In this document: one piece after another, positions 44,259-51,462 of the stretch
Numbering within the stretch: position 1 is the stretch's first letter
Layout of the letters: every line of letters begins with the position of its first letter
Assembly (NCBI GenBank): GCA_964591275.1
Contig: CAZQAE010000025.1
Span: 1 to 64,000 of the forward strand
DNA from: G963674685 sp964591275
GTDB lineage: Bacteria; Lernaellota; Lernaellaia; JACKCT01
DNA: 64,000 bases
Reading direction: 5' to 3'
The notes under the pieces: generated by a model
Seen by the model: only the letters and a program-made list of their open reading frames with translations
Told to the model about the DNA's origin: nothing
Databases searched by the model: none
Translations under genes and position numbers: made by a program

Positions 44259-46361
44259 ATGACCATGCGAATGATGACTTGCTATAGAGCTTTGATGACG
44301 GGTGCGGTTGTCATCGCTTTTTGTTTGTTTGGCGCTTCGGCTTTTGCGCAGGAATCCGAAGACGAAGCGGTTGCGGAATCCGACGAGGATATTGATTCCG
44401 CCGTGCTAAAAGCCGAGGAAATCGTTGTGACCGGAACCCGCACCGAGCATCACATCAGTGACTCCCCGGTGCCCATCGAACTGATCACCAGCAAAGAAAT
44501 CATTAGCTCCGGTTCCCGCGACGCCGGCGACGCGCTGGGAGGCGTGGCGGGGGTTTTCGTGGACGACTACGAAGCCTTCGGACGCGGTGGCCCCGGCTCG
44601 GGTATCAATCTGCACGGCCTGCCGACGGACCGCGTACTGGTTCTTGTCGACGGGCAACGGATTCCAAAAACAATGCGTGCCCCGGATCTGGAAATTATTC
44701 CCGCCAACATTATCGAGCGCATCGAGGTGGTCAAAGGACCCAACTCCGCGCTTTACGGCTCCGACGCCCTGGGCGGCGTGATCAATATCATCACACGCAG
44801 GCCGACGAAAAAACTGAGCCTCGAAGCCGAAGGCGGTTACGGTTCCTTCAACACGCGCAAGGGCAATGTGCTTCACTCCTGGACTCGGGGCCCTTTTGCT
44901 TATCTTGCGGCTTTCAATCGTGAAGAGTCCGACGGTTGGATCGACAATTATTCCAGCAAGGCGATCACGCGAATGGGAGTGGGTTTCGACGGCAGCACGC
45001 TGGTCAAAAATGACGAGTTGCATCCTTACGAACTGAGCGACCTTTTCGGCAAATTCATTCTTGATATCGGCGAAAGGACCTCCTGGCACGGCAACGCCCG
45101 CTATCATTGGGAATACAACGGCGCAAAAGACGCGGACGGTGGATATTACGACGACGACAAATCCCGCCTGGACACGCAGACGGGAGTGCGCGTTGACATG
45201 GGCGCCGCCGGTACTTTGACCGCCACGGCTTATTATTTTCGGCACACGCTGCGCTATCGCCAATATGAAAGCATTTATGTATGGGACCTTCTGCAGCCGA
45301 CGGAATTTTATTCCATTTACAATGACAAGGGTAACGACACGCTGATGGACAACTACCGGGGCGAGCTTGTCCACAACATTCTTTTCGGTTCGTGGAATCT
45401 TTTGACGACGGGGATCGACGCGCGTTATGAAACGCTGGACTACGAAGCCTTTGAGCAATCCGACTTGACCGACGAGGATTCCGGCTTTGATGCCTACCAG
45501 ACGGTGATGTCCGCGTTCATGCAGGATGAGATGGTTCTTTTCAACAACCGATGGAGCCTTGTCCCCGGTTGGCGTCTGGATCATCATCCGGAATGGGGGA
45601 TGGTTTTCAACCCGAAATTTTCATCGCTGGTCAAGGCGGTCAAGTCCGATCCCTACTGCCTTTCCCTTCGCGCTTCCATCGGCAGGGCTTTCAAGGAACC
45701 GGCGCTATCTCAGTTATACCGCAAGGAATTCAGGCACACGGGCTATTACCTGACGGGCAATGAGGATCTGGCGCCGGAAAAAGCGGTCGGCTGGGATATG
45801 GAGATCGAACAGAATTTCTTTGACCGCGTAAATTTAAAACTGGGATATTTTCAGTACGAAATCGAAGACATGATTTGGACCGATGTGTTTGAGGAAAGTT
45901 ACGTCAGCGGACTGCCTCTTCTCAGGTATGGAAATATCAAAAGAGCGCGAACCTACGGATATGAAAGCTCCGTCCATGCTTCTCCAATTCAATATGTCAC
46001 CGTGCAGCTCCATCACACGTTCACCAAAACTTTCGATTTGGATGAAAACGAGTCCCTGGGGACGGTTTCAGAGCACCAGTCCGGGGCGCAGCTTTTCATC
46101 GACATCGAACCCTGGGGTCTCGGAGGCTTCGCCGCCGCCAACTACCAGAGCGAGCGGGATTTCATCGGCATGGGCGGATTGTGGTACACCGCCGATCCCC
46201 GTTGGACGACGAAGGCGCGCGTTTATAAAAAGCTGCTGGGCCATCTCGAACTTTACGGCGAATTCGCCAACCTGCTCGAAGACGATTGGGACCGGGAGGG
46301 CGACAGCGACAACGACATGCCGCCCTTCAGCGTCTTCGCCGGCCTCAAAGCCTGGTATTAA
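44259..46361 (+). CDS. TonB-dependent outer-membrane receptor
   Basis: The 700-residue protein has a signal peptide (about 1-30, ending FGASAFA), an acidic stretch, a TonB box EEIVVTGTRTE, and a plug domain (to about 190: GSGINLHGLPTDRVLVLVDG, GPNSALYGSDALGGVINII). A beta barrel ends in an aromatic strand FSVFAGLKAWY. It imports a substrate such as a siderophore, cobalamin or other chelate using TonB energy. No TonB/ExbBD genes are in the window. It is in operon with the two-repeat lipoprotein. Confidence 0.95.
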   Translation: MTMRMMTCYRALMTGAVVIAFCLFGASAFAQESEDEAVAESDEDIDSAVLKAEEIVVTGTRTEHHISDSPVPIELITSKEIISSGSRDAGDALGGVAGVFVDDYEAFGRGGPGSGINLHGLPTDRVLVLVDGQRIPKTMRAPDLEIIPANIIERIEVVKGPNSALYGSDALGGVINIITRRPTKKLSLEAEGGYGSFNTRKGNVLHSWTRGPFAYLAAFNREESDGWIDNYSSKAITRMGVGFDGSTLVKNDELHPYELSDLFGKFILDIGERTSWHGNARYHWEYNGAKDADGGYYDDDKSRLDTQTGVRVDMGAAGTLTATAYYFRHTLRYRQYESIYVWDLLQPTEFYSIYNDKGNDTLMDNYRGELVHNILFGSWNLLTTGIDARYETLDYEAFEQSDLTDEDSGFDAYQTVMSAFMQDEMVLFNNRWSLVPGWRLDHHPEWGMVFNPKFSSLVKAVKSDPYCLSLRASIGRAFKEPALSQLYRKEFRHTGYYLTGNEDLAPEKAVGWDMEIEQNFFDRVNLKLGYFQYEIEDMIWTDVFEESYVSGLPLLRYGNIKRARTYGYESSVHASPIQYVTVQLHHTFTKTFDLDENESLGTVSEHQSGAQLFIDIEPWGLGGFAAANYQSERDFIGMGGLWYTADPRWTTKARVYKKLLGHLELYGEFANLLEDDWDREGDSDNDMPPFSVFAGLKAWY

Positions 46362-46518
46362 CCAACAATCCGCAATGTTTTGAAAGTATAAATCAGGATT
46401 TTCATTTGGGGCGAGTCATGCTCACAACGACAGCGCTGCTTTTCTTATTGTCGTAGCGTTTTTCAATTGTCTCGACGCCTGCCTCGACACCACAAAATTG
46501 CAATCGAAAAAATCGACT

Positions 46519-46998
46519 TCATTGGACCATATATATCGGATTCAGCAGGTATATTAATGTCATCATTGAGTGAATGATGATGAGCAATCCAATCGTTCCG
46601 GCCACGGAGGTTTTTTCATTTCCTTTTAGTTGCTTAACGACAATTATCAAAACAGGAATAAACGCTATAGCCACGGATCTTAGCGAATGCATGAAATACT
46701 CATAAAATCCCCACTCAAACATATAATGAAGAAAATCGATGCGATTAAAAAATTGCAAACTTATCAAAATTATATAGAGTATCAACGAGGTCTTTCCGCT
46801 TTTTGAAAGGCTGCAATAGATTGAATGCGCTTCTCGTCGCCATATGGTCAGGCTGAAGCCCAAAAGCACAAGAAAGAGCAGGACAATACTCCAATGACTG
46901 TAAACCAGGAGCAGTTTTCTCGCTAAGATTTGGCGAAATAAGGGACTGCCATATAAGCTTTGGCCAAAGTCATATGCCCATTGTCCGTACCGAGTCAT
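46519..46998 (-). CDS. Four-helix membrane protein of unknown function
   Basis: The 159-residue protein has about four hydrophobic segments (around 33-52, 70-88, 103-122, 130-155) and an aromatic-rich second half (WGFYEYFMHSLR). I do not recognise a family. GGGAG lies upstream of the ATG. Composition is more AT-rich than its neighbours, and it stands alone on the minus strand. Confidence 0.55.
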   Translation of the reverse strand: MTRYGQWAYDFGQSLYGSPLFRQILARKLLLVYSHWSIVLLFLVLLGFSLTIWRREAHSIYCSLSKSGKTSLILYIILISLQFFNRIDFLHYMFEWGFYEYFMHSLRSVAIAFIPVLIIVVKQLKGNEKTSVAGTIGLLIIIHSMMTLIYLLNPIYMVQ

Positions 46999-47103
46999 CT
47001 ACATTCTCCCGTCGCCTTCCGGGAGCATAGTCGATGAACTATTATTATGGAACCTGTGCCCGCATTCGCGATCTGAAATTGGAATTATTGTCCAATTTGT
47101 TTC

Positions 47104-47178
47104 CAGGGTTTCAACATTCGACTTCGCTCATGGCAGGGTCCTTCGCAACGAACCATGCGCCCCTGGCGGGGCTTGTCA
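47104..47178. repeat. Dispersed intergenic repeat, copy B
   Basis: Partner of 3381-3456; see the shared blocks given there. This copy is followed within 35 bases by a shorter fragment of the same motif. Confidence 0.7.
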
Positions 47179-47263
47179 CGACAAGAATGTCGTTCCTACA
47201 ATCGCGGTTCCCTTCGACTGCGCTCAGGGCAGGGAAAACCGCTCCTACACGCTGACAATCATA

Positions 47264-47319
47264 GACCCCAGACCCCAGACCCTAAACCCTGAACCCTACA
47301 CCCTGAACCCTGGACCCCA
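47264..47319. repeat. Eight-unit heptamer array, consensus RACCCYR
   Basis: Eight consecutive 7-base units in perfect phase: GACCCCA, GACCCCA, GACCCTA, AACCCTG, AACCCTA, CACCCTG, AACCCTG, GACCCCA. Three further units (GACCCTG, AACCCTT, GCCCCTT) lie at 47494-47514. The strand is strongly C-rich, resembling telomere-like repeats, but this is a bacterial intergenic context. Confidence 0.85.
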
Positions 47320-47521
47320 AGAGGAATCACCCACACAATCGCGGTTGAAAACCGCGCCATCTTTTAAAGGCTGAAAGACGATGAGTCCGCCCGGAGCGTA
47401 GGCGAAGGAACGGCGGCTGAGTCGGCTTTTGGCGATTTTTCTCACCCATAATCCTTCCGCACATTGACCGCTGTTCATTGATCATTGTTAATTGACCCTG
47501 AACCCTTGCCCCTTGCCGCTG

Positions 47522-48988
47522 CTACAGAATATACCGTGACAGATCCTGGTCCTTGACGATTTCACCCAGGTGCTCGCGAACGTATTCGACGGTGATCTCA
47601 ACCTTTTTCTCTTTCATCTCAGGGGCCACGAAGGAGACTTCGTCCAGCAATCGTTCCATGACGGTGTGCAGTCGCCGTGCGCCGATGTTCTCGGTGTTTT
47701 TGTTCACCTCGTCGGCGATTTCCGCGATTTCCGCGATGGCCTCTTTTTCGAAATTCAGCTTGAGTCCTTCGGTTTCCATCAGCGCCAGGTATTGCTTGAT
47801 GAGCGCGTTACGCGGCTCGGTCAATATGCGGACGAAATCCGCCGCCGTGAGGCTTTGGAGTTCCACGCGAATGGGAAAGCGTCCCTGAAGCTCCGGGATC
47901 AGGTCCGAGGGTTTGCTGACGTTGAAGGCGCCGGCGGCGATGAACAGAATGTGATCCGTGCTGATCATGCCATACTTCGTGGACACGTTGCTGCCCTCGA
48001 TGATCGGCAGCAGGTCGCGCTGCACGCCCTCCCTGGACACATCGGGACCGCCGTGACCGTTCTCACCACCGGCGACTTTGTCGACCTCGTCCAGAAAAAT
48101 GATCCCGCTTTGTTCCACGCGGTCCAGGGCGGTGTTGACCACCGTGTCCATGTCCACGAGCTTGCCCGCTTCCTCGGACTCCAAAATTTCCAGCGCTTCG
48201 GCGACGGTCACTTTCCGGCTTTTCGTCTTTTTCGGGAAGAAATTGCCGAACATGTCCTTGAGGTTGATCTCCATATCCTCCATGCCGCCACTAAAGACCT
48301 CCACCATCGGCGAGCCGGAGCGGTCGGGCACATTGATCTCCACTTCTGTCTCGTCGTATTTGCCGTCGCGCATCAGTTTGCGCATCTTCTCTCGCGTGCG
48401 CTTATAGCTTTCCATAAGCGTCTGTGGATCCTCCTCCACAACCACCACGCCGTCGCCTTCGACATGCAATTCCGTCGGTGGCGTCTCCTTTTTCACGGGA
48501 GGCGGCAGGAGCATGTCCAAAACTTTCTCTTCGGCAAAGTCGGCGGCTTTTTCACGGACGTATTCCATCTCTTCGGCCTTGGCCATGCTGATCGCCAGCT
48601 CTGCCAGGTCGCGGATCATTGATTCCACGTCGCGACCCACGTATCCGACTTCGGTGAACTTGCTGGCTTCAACTTTCAGGAAAGGCGCCCCGGACAGGCG
48701 CGCCAGACGGCGGGCGATCTCGGTTTTCCCGACTCCTGTAGGTCCTATCATAATAATATTTTTTGGGGCGATCTCGTCACGCAGTTCCTCGGGGACCTGC
48801 TGGCGCCGCCATCTGTTGCGCAGGGCAATGGCCACTGCTCGCTTCGCGTTGTGCTGGCCGACGATGTAGGTGTCGAGTTCCTTGACGATTTGTCGCGGCG
48901 TTAATTGCTCGTTCAATTTTACATCATCACCCGCGTCCACCGCGCTATCGGTTTTTACCGGCTTGTCATTTTCAGTTTTGCTGGCCAT
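47522..48988 (-). CDS. hslU: HslU, ATPase subunit of the HslUV protease
   Basis: The 488-residue AAA+ unfoldase has LTPRQIVKELDTYIVGQ, Walker A GPTGVGKT (82-89), the pore loop GYVGRD, an I-domain (about 155-265), Walker B IIFLDEVDKV and the C-terminal DLSRYIL that docks into HslV. About 25 extra residues precede the usual start. It unfolds substrates and feeds them to the HslV peptidase. It follows hslV in the same operon. Confidence 0.97.
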   Translation of the reverse strand: MASKTENDKPVKTDSAVDAGDDVKLNEQLTPRQIVKELDTYIVGQHNAKRAVAIALRNRWRRQQVPEELRDEIAPKNIIMIGPTGVGKTEIARRLARLSGAPFLKVEASKFTEVGYVGRDVESMIRDLAELAISMAKAEEMEYVREKAADFAEEKVLDMLLPPPVKKETPPTELHVEGDGVVVVEEDPQTLMESYKRTREKMRKLMRDGKYDETEVEINVPDRSGSPMVEVFSGGMEDMEINLKDMFGNFFPKKTKSRKVTVAEALEILESEEAGKLVDMDTVVNTALDRVEQSGIIFLDEVDKVAGGENGHGGPDVSREGVQRDLLPIIEGSNVSTKYGMISTDHILFIAAGAFNVSKPSDLIPELQGRFPIRVELQSLTAADFVRILTEPRNALIKQYLALMETEGLKLNFEKEAIAEIAEIADEVNKNTENIGARRLHTVMERLLDEVSFVAPEMKEKKVEITVEYVREHLGEIVKDQDLSRYIL

Positions 48989-49035
48989 ATCTTCGGATCC
49001 CTTTTGTTTTCGCTCTAGTTTTTCTTAAAAGACCA

Positions 49036-49053
49036 CATCCGATTTAACGGATG
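49036..49053 (-). other. Hairpin between hslV and hslU
   Basis: CATCCG and CGGATG pair around a 6-base AT loop, followed in the direction of transcription by a short T-rich stretch. It could be a weak attenuator or an RNA-processing site within the operon. Confidence 0.3.
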
Positions 49054-49056
49054 CCA

Positions 49057-49617
49057 TCAAGTGCCGGATTCGAGTTCATCGACGGTGATGTTATCGTTCG
49101 TGTAAATGCAAATTTCGCCGGCTGTTTTCATGGCTTCGGTCACAATATCGGATGCCTTCATATCCGTATGACGTAACAGCGCCCGCGCGGCGGCCAGGGC
49201 GTAGGAGCCGCCGGACCCGATGGCCGCAACGCCGTCGTCGGGTTCGATCACCTCGCCGCTGCCGGAAATAACGAAGGTTTTTTCGCCGTCCGCCGCAATC
49301 AGCAAGGCATTGAGCTGACGCAGAAATTTGTCTTTGCGCCAATCCTTGGCCAGTTCGACCGCAGCGCGCGTGAGGTTGCCCGAATACTCTTCGAGCTTGT
49401 TTTCGAGTTTTTCAAAGAGGTTGAAGGCGTCGGCGACGGCACCCGCAAAGCCGACCAGAACACGGTTCTTATATAGCCGCCTGATCTTTTTAGCGCCGTG
49501 CTTCATGACGGTGTCGCCGATGGTCACCTGCCCGTCGCCGGCCATGGCGATGGAGGGGCCACGGCGAACGGCGACAATCGTCGTTGCGTGCATGGCATGG
49601 TCAGTTGTGCTGTTCAT
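49057..49617 (-). CDS. hslV: HslV, peptidase subunit of the HslUV protease
   Basis: The core ATTIVAVRRG followed by AMAGDGQVTIGDTVMKHGAKK is the proteasome-beta-like HslV N-terminus, in which the Thr of TTIV becomes the nucleophile after processing. GFAGAVADAFNLFEKLE and GSGGSYALAAARAL are also typical. I prefer the ATG at 49617; GGAAGG lies upstream at a slightly long distance. A more upstream ATG (49638) has no site. Either choice leaves a short propeptide before Thr. In operon with xerC upstream and hslU downstream. Confidence 0.95.
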   Translation of the reverse strand: MNSTTDHAMHATTIVAVRRGPSIAMAGDGQVTIGDTVMKHGAKKIRRLYKNRVLVGFAGAVADAFNLFEKLENKLEEYSGNLTRAAVELAKDWRKDKFLRQLNALLIAADGEKTFVISGSGEVIEPDDGVAAIGSGGSYALAAARALLRHTDMKASDIVTEAMKTAGEICIYTNDNITVDELESGT

Positions 49618-49694
49618 CGTATTATTTAACCCTTCCATAATGATTTTTCGCTACGGTCCCGTTTTCTGAGTCCCTCGGCCTGATCCCGAATCGA

Positions 49695-50651
49695 TCACCC
49701 GCTCTTTTTCCCGTGCGGATGCGCTTTCTCATATATTTCCCGAATATGCTCCACGGACAGATGAGTGTAAATCTGCGTTGTGGACAATCGGGCATGACCC
49801 AGCATTTCCTGTATCTCACGCAAATTCGCCCCGCGCTCAAGCATGTGCGTGGCGAAGCAGTGACGAAAGGTATGCGGCGTAACATGGCGGCCCGAGCCGG
49901 AGGCCAGGCCGTATTTCCGGGCGATGTGCCCCGCCGATTCGCGGCTGAGTCTTTTGCCGCCGCGTGTCAGAAAAAAAGGGCCCTTTCCGGCACCGCCGAA
50001 ATGCCTTTGCCGCAAGGCGGCGGTTTGCTCAACATAGATTTTCATGGCCTGCTTTGCTGCCTCGCCGATCATCACCAGGCGCTCTTTTCGCCGCTTGCCC
50101 AAAACCCTGAGCGTTCCGAGTTCCCTGTCCATATCGCCAAGGTCCGCGCCCACGATTTCACTGACGCGCGCGCCGGTGCTGTAGAGCATTTCGAGTAGCG
50201 CCAAATCCCTGTGAGCTAGTTCGCCGTCCAATCGACTGTTTAACACATTTTGCGTGTCCAAAACGGTCATAACCTCTGGAAGCAGCTCTTTCTTTTTCGA
50301 TTGCGCGACCAATCTTGCGGGATTTTGAAGAATTTGGCCGGACTTCCTCAAATAGCTGTAAAAGCTTCGAATGGCGGATAATTTTCTGCGAAGCGTGCTT
50401 TTTGAATCCTTTTCTGAACGAAAAGCAATAAAAGCCCTCACGCATAAGCGGTCAGCTTCCGTCAAGTCGGGATAATCATTTTTGACAGGCACAAGATTTT
50501 CGCCCAGTAAATAATTGGAATATTGGGTCAAATCGACACGATACGCGTCCCGGGTCGTTGTCGGGGCGTCCTTTTCCAGTCGCATTTCCTCTAAAAACTG
50601 CTCGATAAGGGGGGAGGCTCGCTTCAAAACAATCTCCCATATTCGATGCAA
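49695..50651 (-). CDS. xerC: XerC/XerD-type tyrosine recombinase
   Basis: A 318-residue protein with an N-terminal SAM-like domain (about 12-105) and a C-terminal catalytic domain. The catalytic residues are visible in STGARVSEIVG (Arg), TPHTFRHCFATHML (His-x-x-Arg), LGHARLSTTQIYTHL (His and the nucleophile Tyr). Xer recombinases resolve chromosome dimers at dif. The xerC-hslV-hslU gene order is common in bacteria and supports housekeeping rather than mobile-element function. No dif-like site was identified. Confidence 0.9.
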   Translation of the reverse strand: MHRIWEIVLKRASPLIEQFLEEMRLEKDAPTTTRDAYRVDLTQYSNYLLGENLVPVKNDYPDLTEADRLCVRAFIAFRSEKDSKSTLRRKLSAIRSFYSYLRKSGQILQNPARLVAQSKKKELLPEVMTVLDTQNVLNSRLDGELAHRDLALLEMLYSTGARVSEIVGADLGDMDRELGTLRVLGKRRKERLVMIGEAAKQAMKIYVEQTAALRQRHFGGAGKGPFFLTRGGKRLSRESAGHIARKYGLASGSGRHVTPHTFRHCFATHMLERGANLREIQEMLGHARLSTTQIYTHLSVEHIREIYEKAHPHGKKSG

Positions 50652-50760
50652 AATCTAATCACGGCCAACGCCATTGTCAAACAGCGGGATTATTCATTAG
50701 GTTATCAAAGCACTTGAAAAAAAGCTTTCCACTTTAGTGATTCGAGTGAGGATCCAGACA

Positions 50761-50796
50761 AAAAAAGCCGAGCCAATAAAGGCCCGGCTTTTTGTA
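50761..50796 (-). terminator. Rho-independent terminator
   Basis: AAAAAGCCG-A-GCC and GGC-C-CGGCTTTTT pair around an AATAAA loop with one internal mismatch, flanked by A and T runs. It lies about 20 bases past the stop of the Asp-rich lipoprotein gene, whose transcript it would end. Confidence 0.8.
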
Positions 50797-50814
50797 AAAA
50801 ACTCGCTTGATGTC

Positions 50815-51366
50815 TCACCCTAGTCCGATGCAGGGATTAAGAGACATAATCAATTGGTCGCAATAATTAAACTGCTCATATGCCAATGCCATACAATCGT
50901 TGAAGCATCCGTTGTCGCAAAAACATGAGCATAGGCTTTCGACTCCCAACTGATCGAGGTTGTCAGGATTCATTTCCTCCGGACATTCATTGAGGATAAT
51001 ATTGAAAAAATCCGTGGTGCATACCCGTTCAATGCATTCCGCACCTTCAAGCGGTTCATCAAACGGATCACCCCAGGGGCATGTGAATTCCGGGTCATGG
51101 CAGCCCTCGATATCATCGTCGGAATCGTCGTCGGAATCGTCGTCGGCATCGTCGTCGGCATCGTCGTCAGTGTCGTCGTCAGTGTCGTCGTCAGTGTCGT
51201 CATTGGCGTCATCATCGAAATCGTCATCATCGTCTACGTCGTCATCGTAATAAGGAACGCCCCTTGTGTCATCGTCGTCATCATCGCCGCAAGCAATTAT
51301 TATGGCGAATCCCAAAAAAACAAAAAGAAGGATGCTCAAGAATAGCAACCCAAAGGAACGAGTCAT
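50815..51366 (-). CDS. Lipoprotein with long Asp-rich spacer and Cys-rich domain
   Basis: A 183-residue protein from the ATG at 51366, with GGAGG 5 bases upstream. Signal peptide and lipobox end at AIIIAC (Cys26). Residues 28-90 are almost wholly Asp, with repeating DDDT, DDDA and DDDS units. The C-terminal 90 residues hold ten Cys (for example CHDPEFTCPWGD, CSCFCDNGCFNDC), suggesting a disulfide-bonded domain outside the cell. The spacer is encoded by near-identical GATGACGAC-type repeats and could expand or contract. Function unknown; Ca2+ binding is plausible. Confidence 0.75.
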   Translation of the reverse strand: MTRSFGLLFLSILLFVFLGFAIIIACGDDDDDDTRGVPYYDDDVDDDDDFDDDANDDTDDDTDDDTDDDADDDADDDSDDDSDDDIEGCHDPEFTCPWGDPFDEPLEGAECIERVCTTDFFNIILNECPEEMNPDNLDQLGVESLCSCFCDNGCFNDCMALAYEQFNYCDQLIMSLNPCIGLG

Positions 51367-51462
51367 GATAACCTCCACCGTCTTAGCATTCGCAGCAGGC
51401 CCGTGCCCGCATGCGTTTCATTCAATGACATTATACAATTTCTGGGCGGATAAACAATAGAA

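Larger units (their letters stand above)
46999..47521. other. Gene-free gap made of repeats
   Basis: The gap holds dispersed repeat copy B (47104-47178), a partial third copy (TTCGACTGCGCTCAGGGCAGG, about 47213-47233), an array of eight heptamers (47264-47319), a small hairpin (GCGGTT/AACCGC around 47340-47355) and three more heptamers at 47494-47514. No gene was found. Confidence 0.6.

Noticed and set aside
47570..48622. 350-codon plus-strand frame opposite hslU
   Set aside because: hslU is certain on the minus strand, and the opposing frame has no family features.
49695..50651. Integrase of a mobile element
   Set aside because: The recombinase sits directly before hslV-hslU, the common xerC housekeeping order, with no attachment site or cargo pattern.
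50960..51250. Ser/Val-rich frames opposite the Asp tract
   Set aside because: They arise from complementing GAC/GAT repeats in the lipoprotein gene.
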